The notes: generated by a model from the sequence alone, not told the origin. A stretch of DNA of 64,000 bases from VRUE01 sp963725085 (GCA_963725085.1 CAVRXM010000005.1:868001-932000), one strand, 5' to 3'. Numbered from the stretch's first letter, positions 1 through 8,101 are shown. Program-made: numbers and translations.

Positions 1-153
1 GCCAGCGTCGAGGAACTGGTGCTCGAAAAGGGGACCTACATCTTTCCCGCGGCGAAATCGCTCTTTGGATCGATCTTTCAGGTCGACTTTGCCTGCATCG
101 CGCCGGAGTGTCGCGCCGGCGATTCGCGCGTCGGGATCTCATCACTGTTCTAA
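1..153 (+). CDS. 3' end of an unidentified gene (partial)
   Basis: The first frame is open from the window edge to a TAA and encodes 50 residues ending DSRVGISSLF. The start lies outside the window. The readable part (VEELVLEKGTYIFPAAKSLF and onward) has no motif I recognise. It has two cysteines and no strongly hydrophobic segment. It could equally be the tail of a broken gene, because the neighbouring DNA to about 1 kb is decayed. Confidence 0.35.
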   Translation, partial: ASVEELVLEKGTYIFPAAKSLFGSIFQVDFACIAPECRAGDSRVGISSLF

Positions 154-473
154 AGCCCACTGGGCGCATCAAAGGCGCGAGGCATGGCTGCAAATCGATA
201 GGTCGAATCCGGGGCTCGATTCGTCTCTCGCTACCACCCGCGGATAGTTGAGCAGGGTCGTATCGCCGCCGATTTGACCGGCGCTCAGCCGCTTTCATGC
301 GAGTCATTTGGCTTCGCCAGCCGAGCCTCAAGGCGCTCGAACTCCTCGAGCCACCTCTCGACGATCCGCACGACCGCTTCGACGCCAGCCGCGTACTCGA
401 CTGCCCGTAGCACAAGCACCCCTGCGCGCTGGGCGATGCCCCGGCACACGGGCGCATTACTCGCCCGCTGCCG
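154..473. other. non-coding or decayed stretch
   Basis: No reading frame here resembles a protein I recognise, and no RNA gene, repeat or clear terminator was seen. It lies between the end of a partial gene and a frameshifted regulator remnant and is probably decayed accessory DNA. Confidence 0.4.
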
Positions 474-915
474 TCACTCCGCGGTTACCGCAGCGTCAAA
501 GTCGTGCAACAGGTCGCGTAGCGTGGACGAGGGTTCGAGGCCGAGCTGGTCGTGCAGCAACCAGCGATAGAGCGTGTACTCCCGCACGGCCTCACAGGGG
601 TTCTTCTCGGCCATGTGGATCCGGATCAGGAGGCGGTGAGGGCTCTCGCGCAGCGGCTCGCTCGCCACGGCGGCAAGCGCACGTCTGCTGCCTCGCCATA
701 CCTTTCAAGCCTCATTAAGCGCTCGCCGAGTGTCTCCAGCCCGTGCGGCACGAGCTGGCGAAAGCGCTCTCGCTCGATCAGGAGCCAGTCGTCGTACCAA
801 TCGGGCAGGATCTCGCCCGCGAAGGCGAGATTGTCTAGGACCGGGATCTCCCCATCGTCGCCGTTCAGCGGGCGTCGTGCCTGATCCTTCGCGTCGTGCA
901 GGTCTACGCGCACGT
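474..915 (-). pseudogene. BTAD (SARP-type) transcriptional activator remnant
   Basis: Two minus-strand frames together spell one bacterial transcriptional activator domain. The upstream frame reads VRVDLHDA, then LPDWYDDWLLIERERFRQL, then LERYGEAADV. The downstream frame continues ASEPLRESPHRLLIRIHMAE and LLHDQLGLEPSSTLRDLL. These match the helical repeats of the BTAD domain that follows the DNA-binding domain in SARP/AfsR-type regulators. The frame changes near 640-668, and nothing upstream of about 915 encodes the winged-helix DNA-binding part. The gene is therefore both truncated and frameshifted and is unlikely to make a working regulator. Confidence 0.7.
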
Positions 916-1370
916 TTCCCCGCCAAACTGAGCCTGCTGCGGTGTGCCGTTTAGAGGTCGGAAGTCCCTTCAGCGCCCCGCTTTGCTGGTTGCCGGTTCA
1001 GCTGGGTCCCTGGCAACTCGCAGTTGTTGCCGTCCATTACGGTCGGGCATGGCTGGTCCTCCCCGCCCTCACGCCGGCCAACCAAGTGCAGAGGGCTGTC
1101 GTGGAGCGAGGGTGGCTACCTGACTCGATCGTCTCTCGCCGACGCCCACGGAGTCGCGCGGGATGTCGCGAGTTGACCCAGCTATGTGTCCGGCTGAGCT
1201 TGACCGGGGGGCTGGATGCCAAATAGCATCGCCCCGTAGGAACTGCCGAAGCACTGCGCCTGAGGAGGAAACTCCATGGCTGGGGAATTCAGAGCTTATG
1301 GGTATGGGTTGGGCCACCGACCACCTACGCATGGGCTCCGCATTGCGGCTGACGGCTCGGTCTTGAGCCA
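916..1370. other. no recognisable gene
   Basis: Short overlapping frames on both strands have no recognisable motifs. The expected N-terminal DNA-binding domain of the neighbouring BTAD remnant is absent. No convincing promoter or RNA was identified for the gene that starts at 1371. Confidence 0.4.
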
Positions 1371-2528
1371 ATGAGCCCAACTATTCCGCCGCCGCATCAT
1401 CCACAGCGCGAAGCGATTGCAACCTATGTGCTGGCGCGGGGAATCGAGTACACGAAGGACGAGGCTGAGGAGGCGGCGCAACCGCGGATTGCGATCGATT
1501 GGCCCGCCGACCTCGCGCCAACTCCCAAGCCTCTCGACTCATCCCCTGGGCCCAGCGACAGACTGCCGACTGCCGATGTCGTGGTCATCACCTGGACGGT
1601 TGATGAGGCCGACGCGCTGGCCGAGGTCTTCACGCCGGGTTTCAACCGCTTGAAGTGGTACCCGTACGCGCACAACTTCGAGCAGCTGCGTGACCAGATC
1701 AGAGCTGGTGCCCCCGCCCGAAACGCGGCACGGCTCGGAAGCTATATGCCGACCCAGGTCGGCTCGAAGTCCGTCCTCTGCGTCAAGAGTGAGCTGCACA
1801 TGAACCAAGACGGCATCTCGAGCAAAACCAATCCGGGCACGGCGACGCTGCCAGTCAAGGAGCTCTTTCGCCAAATCCTCGAGGAGACTGGCTGCACTCA
1901 CCTGCTGACGATCGGTACCGCCGGCGCAACCCACGAAGCCTTCGGGCTCGGCGATGTGGTGATCACCCGCGCAGCCAAATTCCGCTGCGCCCGCGAGTTT
2001 CGGGCCGAGGCTTTCAACGGGAAGGCATACCATTCCGAGTGGGAGATCCCAACCCAGCATTTCGGGACGGCCGAAAGGCTGATGCGGCCGTTGGGAGAGC
2101 GTCTCGAGGAGCCGCCGATCGGGCCCCCGACCAAGGCATATAGGTGGTCCGGTCCGGTACTCGCCGGCCGTGGCAACCTCCCGCAGATACGCCTCGACGG
2201 CCGCGACATGCCGGAGTTCCACCCGATCCTGACCACGGACTACTTCGAGTACGGCACTTCGGCCAACCAGCTCGACCGCGACGGCTGCGCAGTGGAGATG
2301 GGGGATGCCGTCCTGGGGCTGCTCACCGACGAACTCGGCACGCCTACGCGTTGGGCGGCAGTCCGAAACATGTCTGATCCCGTCATCAACGGCGATCTGC
2401 CGGCGAAGGAGTTCCGCATCAACGAGCAAACCACCTGGGCCGTGGCGTACTACACGGCGTTTGGGCGCGACACCAGCGTATGCGGCGCAATCGCCACCTG
2501 GGCCATCATCGCTGGACTCGACGGCTAG
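1371..2528 (+). CDS. nucleoside phosphorylase/nucleosidase-like protein
   Basis: A 385-residue protein. The first 65 or so residues are proline-rich and unassigned. A PNP/UDP phosphorylase-superfamily fold follows. Around residue 182 lies TIGTAGATHEAFGLGDVVIT, the glycine-rich phosphate/ribose strand-turn of the family. Around residues 305-330 are CAVEMGD and RNMSDPVI, which match the substrate-binding Glu-Met and the catalytic Ser-Asp of MtnN/PNP-type enzymes. The expected chemistry is cleavage of a purine or related nucleoside N-glycosidic bond; the substrate is unknown. It is longer than ordinary MtnN (about 230 residues). It stands alone in a decayed accessory zone with a poor ribosome-binding site, so a defence or signalling role is as possible as a metabolic one. 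Confidence 0.7.
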   Translation: MSPTIPPPHHPQREAIATYVLARGIEYTKDEAEEAAQPRIAIDWPADLAPTPKPLDSSPGPSDRLPTADVVVITWTVDEADALAEVFTPGFNRLKWYPYAHNFEQLRDQIRAGAPARNAARLGSYMPTQVGSKSVLCVKSELHMNQDGISSKTNPGTATLPVKELFRQILEETGCTHLLTIGTAGATHEAFGLGDVVITRAAKFRCAREFRAEAFNGKAYHSEWEIPTQHFGTAERLMRPLGERLEEPPIGPPTKAYRWSGPVLAGRGNLPQIRLDGRDMPEFHPILTTDYFEYGTSANQLDRDGCAVEMGDAVLGLLTDELGTPTRWAAVRNMSDPVINGDLPAKEFRINEQTTWAVAYYTAFGRDTSVCGAIATWAIIAGLDG

Positions 2529-2550
2529 AGCGCCGTCACGCCTGCCGTCA

Positions 2551-2603
2551 TCATGGGAGAAACCGGGGCGGGATTCGAGCCCGCGACCTTCGGGTTATGA
2601 GCC
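2551..2603 (-). pseudogene. tRNA-Met(CAT) 3'-half remnant
   Basis: Read on the minus strand, this stretch has a CTCATAA anticodon loop, the AGGTCGCGGG variable region and T stem, and a CTCGAATC T loop, as in an elongator tRNA-Met. The anticodon stem has a mismatch, the T loop starts with C instead of T, and no D arm or 5' acceptor strand follows upstream. It is a degraded or truncated tRNA gene, plausibly an old attachment-site copy. Confidence 0.5.
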
Positions 2604-2694
2604 GGAAGACGCCGAGTAGCTTCTGTAGTAGCTCAATTGGGGCGCGCCAGCTGGCAGATTCCGTGGAATTGGCTTCGCAACTGGACTTCGTGAG

Positions 2695-2740
2695 GGGTGG
2701 ACGACCGGATTCGAACCGGCGACCGCCTGGACCACAACCA
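2695..2740 (-). repeat. att-like duplicate of the tRNA-His 3' part
   Basis: This 46-bp segment is identical, in the same orientation, to positions 5339-5384, which run from the anticodon loop to the 3' end of the intact tRNA-His. Here the match stops at the anticodon loop and no tRNA 5' half follows. Duplication of a tRNA 3' end is the usual footprint of tyrosine-recombinase integration. The 2.6 kb between the two copies is therefore the candidate element. Confidence 0.75.
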
Positions 2741-2823
2741 CAGCCATGGCCGTCTACCGGACTCCCTCAGGCGTGAAGATCTGCCCTGAGGGCACCTGAG
2801 ATCAGCTGAGATTCGCTCAAGTT

Positions 2824-2844
2824 GTTACCACGGCTGTTACCACG
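2824..2844. repeat. GTTACCACG doublet, left copy
   Basis: Two direct copies of GTTACCACG lie 12 bp apart, 84 bp inside the left tRNA-His duplicate. A matching doublet at 5258-5277 sits about 62 bp inside the right copy. The placement suggests recombinase arm sites or the residue of an integrase 3' end. Neither is proven. Confidence 0.4.
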
Positions 2845-3120
2845 ATCGTGGGCGACTACTTCTTTTCGAGAGGTTCGCGTCGTTCGAGCGGTTCGATCGG
2901 CGGATCGCCCTTTGTTTCTTCCCAAGGGGGGGAACCTCGGCGGCGGCTGCAACGGTGGATCCGGTGGCGGCTCCGGTGGCGGCTGTTTTGGATCCTCCCG
3001 GCCCGGACGCATCGCGGGATATTCGTCGAATCCCCGTTCGTCGGGGGGAGGTGTGCGAGACTAGCCATACAGGGCGAGTGGGGGGCCATCGGGGGGCGTC
3101 TTCGGAAAAAGGAGCCCCAA

Positions 3121-3817
3121 ATGAAGCGGAGTCTCGTCTCGATCGGCCTTGCCTTGATCGTCTCGGTGGCGGTTGCCGTGCCAGCAATCGGCGGCACGGC
3201 CTCGATCAGCATGAGCAACAGCGCGCTGAAGAAATTCGTGAAGAAGGCGGTCCAGCAGGAGGTGGCCAGCCAGATCGGCAAGGCCGCCGGGCCAGCGGGC
3301 GCGCCCGGCGCGAAGGGCGACACCGGCGCGCCCGGCGCGAAGGGCGACACCGGCGCGCCCGGCGCGAAGGGCGACACCGGCGCGCCCGGCACGCAACGGC
3401 ACCAACGGCACCAACGGCACCAACGGCACGGACGGTGCGCCAGGCCCGAGCGACGGGTATTTCGCCTTCTCTGCCAGTGGCAACTCCACAATCGAGATCT
3501 CAAATCTGTCGCCCGGCGGCTACATCGTGAACTACTCCGCGAGGGTTGGCGATTCGGACCCCATCTTCTCGATCGGTGGCGAGTGTCGAGTGCTCATCAA
3601 CAACGACGGCAACAATGTGGCCACCGGCAGCGTGGTGCCGTGGTCATTGGCCGCGTCATCCACATCGCCATTCCCATTCGCGGCCACGTTTGGCTTCTAC
3701 AACTCGGGGCCGGAACCCGTATCCCTCGACCTCAACTGCCACAAGACCGCCGGCAACGGGACGTTCGCAGCACAGCAGCAGGAGTTGACCGCGATCAAGG
3801 TCGGCACCCTCCACTGA
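3121..3817 (+). pseudogene. secreted collagen-like protein, frameshifted
   Basis: The start follows a strong AAAGGAG site and opens with a signal peptide (MKRSLVSIGLALIVSVAVAV). Next come a short helical stalk and three GAPGAKGDT units with Gly-X-Y periodicity. Near 3393 one extra base (GGCACGCAAC where the repeat predicts GGCACCAAC) breaks the frame. The next frame continues perfectly as four GTN/GTD units, GAPGPSDGYF and a C-terminal domain with SFTVHY-like beta strands ending TAIKVGTLH. The intact product would be a secreted protein of about 231 residues with a short collagen stalk and a globular head. The break may be a sequencing error, true decay or repeat slippage. Confidence 0.65.
3298..3378 (+). 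repeat. three 27-bp tandem units coding Gly-X-Y repeats
   Basis: Three consecutive copies of a 27-bp unit encode GAPGAKGDT. A partial fourth unit and four 9-bp GGCACCAAC-type units follow. The third codon position is invariant between copies, so the units are recent duplications prone to slippage. Confidence 0.85.
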
Positions 3818-3840
3818 GGACGGACGGCAAAGCAGCGTTT

Positions 3841-3867
3841 GGAGCCCGCGTCACCGACGCGGGCTCC
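3841..3867 (+). terminator. stem-loop after the collagen-like gene
   Basis: A perfect 12-bp stem (GGAGCCCGCGTC with GACGCGGGCTCC) closes on a 3-nt loop, 24 nt after the TGA. The T tract is weak, so it may act as an RNA-stabilising hairpin as much as an intrinsic terminator. Confidence 0.55.
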
Positions 3868-4027
3868 ACTCTGCACCGGAAGGACTGTGGGTGATAACAA
3901 CCCTGCCCGTGCGGCTCAGGGAAGAAGTGCAAGCACTGCCACGGGCACTGAGCCGACGCCGGTCTCCCCGTGAACCCCTAGACCCGTGTATCACCGCGCC
4001 CGGCCGATCTGCTTAAGCGTCGTCGCC

Positions 4028-4440
4028 CTACCCTGCTTTCCGTGCGTCCCAGACCCAGCCCGGTACAGCTTCCAGCCGCCGCTGTCGCTGATTCGAGAGC
4101 TTGCCCCCGCGTCGAAACTCTCGTTGATGGACGACCCAGCGACCCAGCCTGAACCCGTCCTCGTCGCGGTAGCAGGCTGGCACCCGGCTGTGGCCCTGGC
4201 GCTCAACAAAGGACCGCAGGTGCTCATAGCCGTCCTCCCAGGCGGCTCGGTGCTTGTCCTAGGCCCAACCAGGCACGGCTTCAAGTAGCTGTCGCCGCTC
4301 TTCGGAGAGCTGATAGCGACGTGCCCGTCGATTCCCGACCCACTGCCCCAGGCTGAAACCATCCTCGTCGCGAGTGGCGTGCCGGAACTCGGCTATGGCC
4401 CTCGCGCGAGGCGAAGGCTCGAACCCGGCGGCCCCGGCGG
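4028..4440 (-). pseudogene. helicase-associated (HA) repeat protein remnant
   Basis: One minus-strand frame spells two helicase-associated domain repeats: DEDGFSLGQWVGNRRARRYQ..LSEERRQLLEAVPGW, then DEDGFRLGRWVVHQREFRRG..RLEAVPGWVWDARKAG before a stop. Between them the conserved Trp codon after PGWA is TAG, an in-frame nonsense change at about 4259-4261. Further upstream REGHSRVPARH continues in a different frame, so a frameshift lies near 4383. HA repeats normally follow SF2 helicase domains in mobile-element and phage-related proteins. No helicase domain is present here. This is a decayed C-terminal fragment. Confidence 0.65.
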
Positions 4441-4516
4441 GTTGCCATCGAAGATGGACAGGAGCGCCCCCTGACCGACTTGAAGGAAGCAGCCGCGCGG
4501 GCGTAGTCTTGTCGCC

Positions 4517-5095
4517 ATGGACCGAACAGCTCTGATTGTCGTGGATGTGCAGAGGGGCTTCGACGATGCTGAGTTCTTCGGCCACCACCGGAACAACACC
4601 GCCTGCGAGGAAAACGTGAGAGCGCTGATCGCCGCATGGCGCGGCAGCAACCAGCCAATCGTGTTCGTGCGACATCACGAGGACGGCACACCGCTACAAG
4701 CCGACCAGGCTGGCAGCGAGTTCAAGGACGTGGTCGAGGGCAATCCGGACCTGCTGGTCACCAAGACCGTCCATTCAGCTTTCCATGGCACGCCCGATCT
4801 GCACGACTGGCTGGGAAAGGATGGGGTCGACAAGCTCGTGATCTGCGGCATCCAGACGAACTTTTGCTGCGAGACGACGGCGCGAGTCGGCTCTGACCTC
4901 GGCTACGAGGTGGCGTTCGCGATCGACGCCACCCACACTTTCGATCAGGACGATCACGATGGGGGCACGGTCACCGCCGACGAGCTCGCTCGAGTCACCG
5001 CCTCGAACCTCGATCCGGAGTTTGGCCGGGTACTGAGCACCGACGCCGCAATCGCCGAGCTCAACGCAACTGGGTCAGACGAAAGCCCTTCCTGA
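4517..5095 (+). CDS. isochorismatase-fold cysteine hydrolase
   Basis: A 192-residue cytoplasmic protein of normal length for the family. The catalytic triad is visible: Asp10 in IVVDVQRGF, Lys83 in VTKTVHSAF and Cys117 in GIQTNFCCETTAR, the last preceded by the usual cis-peptide strand. Members hydrolyse amides or esters such as nicotinamide, N-carbamoyl compounds or isochorismate. The sequence does not decide the substrate, though the nicotinamidase/ureidoacrylate type is likely. It lies inside the segment bounded by the tRNA-His repeats and diverges from the HA remnant, so it may be cargo. Confidence 0.8.
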   Translation: MDRTALIVVDVQRGFDDAEFFGHHRNNTACEENVRALIAAWRGSNQPIVFVRHHEDGTPLQADQAGSEFKDVVEGNPDLLVTKTVHSAFHGTPDLHDWLGKDGVDKLVICGIQTNFCCETTARVGSDLGYEVAFAIDATHTFDQDDHDGGTVTADELARVTASNLDPEFGRVLSTDAAIAELNATGSDESPS

Positions 5096-5257
5096 TCAGT
5101 TCTCCGGGGGAGGCGGGCGATCCACCGTGATCATCGGGTTGAACTGACCGGCGATAACGCCTGGGCCTGCTCATCTGGCCACACGTCCGCGCGGATGCTG
5201 GGCTTTGAACCGGGCGGCCCGGACGCGGGGACGCTGGACACCGAATAGCGCACCTTT

Positions 5258-5277
5258 GTTACCACGGCGTTACCACG
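5258..5277. repeat. GTTACCACG doublet, right copy
   Basis: Two direct copies of GTTACCACG lie 11 bp apart just inside the right tRNA-His repeat. They mirror the doublet at 2824-2844 in the same orientation. Confidence 0.4.
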
Positions 5278-5300
5278 GCCCCGATCGTCCCCATAACCGA

Positions 5301-5329
5301 GAAAGTGAAAACCCCCGCCTTTGCGGGGG
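5301..5329 (-). terminator. intrinsic terminator of tRNA-His
   Basis: On the minus strand a CCCCCGC/GCGGGGG stem with a 4-nt loop is followed by TTTTCACTTTC, starting 10 nt beyond the tRNA-His 3' end. The T run favours minus-strand termination. Confidence 0.7.
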
Positions 5330-5339
5330 CTTTCTCTAG

Positions 5340-5413
5340 GGTGGACGACCGGATTCGAACCGGCGACCGCCTGGACCACAACCAGGAGCTCTACCAGCTG
5401 AGCTACGTCCACC
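5340..5413 (-). tRNA. tRNA-His (GTG)
   Basis: A complete cloverleaf on the minus strand. It has a GTGGACG/CGTCCAC acceptor stem, the extra 5' G pairing with the C discriminator that marks tRNA-His, a TAGCTCAGCTGGTAGAG D arm, a GTG anticodon and a GGTTCGAATCC T arm. CCA is not encoded. Its 3' 46 bp is duplicated at 2695-2740. Confidence 0.95.
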
Positions 5414-5476
5414 GCGGGCCTCCAATCTAGCGGCTCGCCTGCCGGCGGATATCGGCCCCGGCGCTAGGCTGGGAGC

Positions 5477-6706
5477 GTGAGCGAGCGCGGTCAGCACCAT
5501 GTCTCCGGCAGTGCGCGCTTCGCGGCAGCTGAGCGGCGGCGTCGGGCGTTGACCTCGCAGCGCCCGTTCGACGAGGCCGGCTCCGCGCTCGCGTCGAGGC
5601 TGCGTGAGCGGCAACCCGAGCTGGAGGCCGCGATCGCCAACCGGGCCCACGCGATCGCCGACCCCGGCAAGGTCGCCGACCCCACCTACCCCGAGAGGCT
5701 CGGCGAAGCGCTGAGCGCCGCCCTCGAGTATGTCCTCACCGTGATCGAGGCCGGCGAGCGCCGCGCCCCCGGCCTCCCTCCAGCCGTCCTCGCCGAAGCC
5801 CGCGTCGCTGCCCGCGCCGGCGTCCCGCTCGAGACCGTCCTCCATCGCTACTTCGCAGCCAACGCGCTCCTCGGCGACTTCCTGGTCGAGGAGGCCGAGC
5901 GGGTCGAGGCGCCGAGCGCCGCCCTCCGGGTCCTGATGCGCAGGCAGGCGACCTGCTTCGAGCGCATCGTCGAAGGAGTGACCGACGAGCACGGCCGCGA
6001 AGCCAAGGCCTGGCCGAGCAGCGCCGCTGAGCGCCGTCGCGAGTGCGTCAAGAGCCTGCTCGCCGGTGAGCTGGTTGACCACTCCGAGCTCGGCTACGAC
6101 CTCGACGCCCACCACCTTGCCGTGATGGCGAAGGGAGAGGGCGCGCCGGAGGCGATGCGGGTGCTGGCCGAGCAGCTCGACCGCCGGCTGCTCGCCGTCT
6201 GCCGCGAGGAGGAGCCGGTTTGGGCCTGCTGGTTGGGCGGCCGGACCCCGCTCGATTCGCTGCGGGCGCTGCGGGAGCTCGATGGGATGCCTCTCGACCG
6301 CGTCTTCGTGACGGTCGGCGAGCCCGGCGAGGGCATCGCGGGCTGGCGGCTCAGCCATCGCCAGGCGAAGGCGGCGCTGCCGATCGCCGAGCGCGGCGGC
6401 CAGGCGACCCTCCGCTACGCCGATGTCATCCTCTCGGCCTCGATCCTGCGCGACGACCTCGTCTCCGCCTCCCTGCGCCAGCTCTACCTCGAGCCGCTCG
6501 AGGGCATGCGGGACGGCGGCCGGGCCGCCCGCGAGACCCTGCGCGCGTACTTCGCGGCCGAGCGGAACGTCTCCTCGACCGCGGCAACGCTCGGGGTCGA
6601 CCGGCGCACGGTCACGAATCGGATCCGGGCAATCGAGGATCTCTTCGGTCGCCCGCTCGCCGATTTCGCCACCGACCTCGAGATCGCGCTGCGCCTCGGC
6701 GACTGA
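5477..6706 (+). CDS. PucR/CdaR-type transcriptional regulator
   Basis: A 409-residue cytoplasmic protein starting at GTG. The N-terminal 150 residues are helical. A GGDEF-like middle region (HHLAVMAK through SHRQAKAALPIAERG) is typical of the PucR/CdaR architecture. The C-terminus from about residue 355 reads TLRAYFAAERNVSSTAATLG, then VDRRTVTNRIRAIEDLFGRP, the PucR helix-turn-helix. Such regulators control purine, amino-acid or secondary-metabolite genes; nothing nearby names the target. It is followed by a secreted protein gene about 100 nt downstream. Confidence 0.85.
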   Translation: MSERGQHHVSGSARFAAAERRRRALTSQRPFDEAGSALASRLRERQPELEAAIANRAHAIADPGKVADPTYPERLGEALSAALEYVLTVIEAGERRAPGLPPAVLAEARVAARAGVPLETVLHRYFAANALLGDFLVEEAERVEAPSAALRVLMRRQATCFERIVEGVTDEHGREAKAWPSSAAERRRECVKSLLAGELVDHSELGYDLDAHHLAVMAKGEGAPEAMRVLAEQLDRRLLAVCREEEPVWACWLGGRTPLDSLRALRELDGMPLDRVFVTVGEPGEGIAGWRLSHRQAKAALPIAERGGQATLRYADVILSASILRDDLVSASLRQLYLEPLEGMRDGGRAARETLRAYFAAERNVSSTAATLGVDRRTVTNRIRAIEDLFGRPLADFATDLEIALRLGD

Positions 6707-6803
6707 CCCGGCCGGCCCCGCTTTCCCAGTTTGCTGATCCGCGGCCGAACATGGCCCCACATTGGGGAAGAGATGCTCGCCCGCGGCAGGGATCATCGCC
6801 GTG

Positions 6804-7577
6804 ATGCGCTCGAAGCTGATCCGCACCGCGCTTCTCGGGGCCTGCCTGGCGCTGCCGATCGCAGCGACCACCCAGGCCGAGCCGGAGTCGGCGCGGATCG
6901 GCAACCTCGTCCTCACCGACAACGGCGGGATCATCCCGCGGGCGCTGCCACGGCACGAACAGGCGCCGATCTCGGCGATAATCGACGCTCACATCGCGAC
7001 GGTCGACGGCGCTCACCCGCCCGCGATCCGGTCGGTCGCCGTCGATTTCGACAAGACGATCGTGGTCGATGCGAGAGGCCTCCCCGCCTGCAAGCGGGGC
7101 CAGCTGGAAGCGCGCCCGACCCCGGCCGCGAAGAGCGCCTGCCCGGACGCGATTGTCGGCGAGGGCGACGGCGACGTCGAGGTCGCCTTCCCCGAACAGG
7201 CGCCGTTCAGCGCAACCGGGCCGATCGTCCTCTTCAACGGCGGGGTGCACGGCAGCACCACCCGCCTCTACGTCCACACCTACGTGTCGGTCCCGGCGCC
7301 GACCGCCGTAGTCGCCACCGTCGAGCTGACGCGGATCCACCGCGGGCATTTCGGGATCCATGCGGTCGCCGAGATACCGCGGATCGCGGGCGGGGCCGGC
7401 TCGGTCACCCGGTTCAAGCTCAGGATCGGCCGTAGGTTCACCTTCCGCGGCAGGAAGCAGAGCTACCTGACGGCGAGCTGCCCGACCGGCCGCTACTTCA
7501 CGGAAGGAACGGCGCGGTTCGAAGACGGCACGCAGCTGGGCCTCACCCACGTGCTGCCCTGCACGCCGAAGGGCTAG
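6804..7577 (+). CDS. secreted protein of unknown function
   Basis: About 257 residues. I chose the internal ATG because it opens directly with a signal peptide (MRSKLIRTALLGACLALPIA) ending near ATTQA. An upstream ATG at 6762 would place 14 charged residues in front of it. The mature part has four cysteines (LPACKRG, SACPDA, TASCPTG, VLPCTPKG) and a beta-rich composition. No catalytic motif is evident. Its stop shares the CTAG tetranucleotide with the convergent reductase gene. Confidence 0.65.
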   Translation: MRSKLIRTALLGACLALPIAATTQAEPESARIGNLVLTDNGGIIPRALPRHEQAPISAIIDAHIATVDGAHPPAIRSVAVDFDKTIVVDARGLPACKRGQLEARPTPAAKSACPDAIVGEGDGDVEVAFPEQAPFSATGPIVLFNGGVHGSTTRLYVHTYVSVPAPTAVVATVELTRIHRGHFGIHAVAEIPRIAGGAGSVTRFKLRIGRRFTFRGRKQSYLTASCPTGRYFTEGTARFEDGTQLGLTHVLPCTPKG

Positions 7578-8101
7578 GCGACGCTGTAGAGGAGCTCAAC
7601 GGCGCCGTCGGGGAATGACCGCTCGGACTCGAGCGCGAGGCGCTGCATCTCGATTCCGGATGAGGAGAACGGCACGCCGCCGCCGACCAGCAGCGGCAGC
7701 TTGACGATGCCGAGCTGATCGAGGGCGCCGATCGCGAGGAAGGCCTCGACCGTCTTCGGGCCGCCGATCAGGTGGGCATCGCCCTCGAACCCGCCCTCGC
7801 GCATGCGCTCGAGGAGCGCCGCCGGATCGGCGTCGGTGACGATGCCCTCGGGCGCGCCGTCGGGCAGCGGGCTCGAGGTGAGGACGAACACCTCGAGGCC
7901 CGGCCATGGCCATTTCGGCGCCCCGACCGCCGGCTCGAAGGTCGTCCTGCCCATGACCGCGGCGCCCGTCGTCTCGAGAAGCTCGGGCAGCCCGTAGGCC
8001 TCGCGGCCTGCCCAATCCGGCATCGAGAGCATCACCGGCCAGCCGTCCGGGGTCGCGACGAAGCCGTCGACGCTGACGCCCATGTAGGTCCGGATCCGCA
8101 T
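7574..8101 (-). CDS. RibD C-terminal/dihydrofolate reductase-like protein
   Basis: 175 residues. The start MRIRTYMGVSVDGF is the usual first strand of the RibD_C/YyaP family. GGPKTVEAFLAIG forms the NADPH-binding GG loop and LPLLVGGGVPF the C-terminal strand. These small oxidoreductases resemble DHFR, but their substrates are usually unknown. The same frame is open far upstream, but that part is antisense to secreted-protein genes and is not expected to be translated. Its stop overlaps the convergent gene by three bases. Confidence 0.8.
   Translation of the reverse strand: MRIRTYMGVSVDGFVATPDGWPVMLSMPDWAGREAYGLPELLETTGAAVMGRTTFEPAVGAPKWPWPGLEVFVLTSSPLPDGAPEGIVTDADPAALLERMREGGFEGDAHLIGGPKTVEAFLAIGALDQLGIVKLPLLVGGGVPFSSSGIEMQRLALESERSFPDGAVELLYSVA

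Noticed and set aside
3298..3430. possible CRISPR-like repeat array
   Set aside because: The repeats are contiguous without spacers and encode Gly-X-Y triplets.
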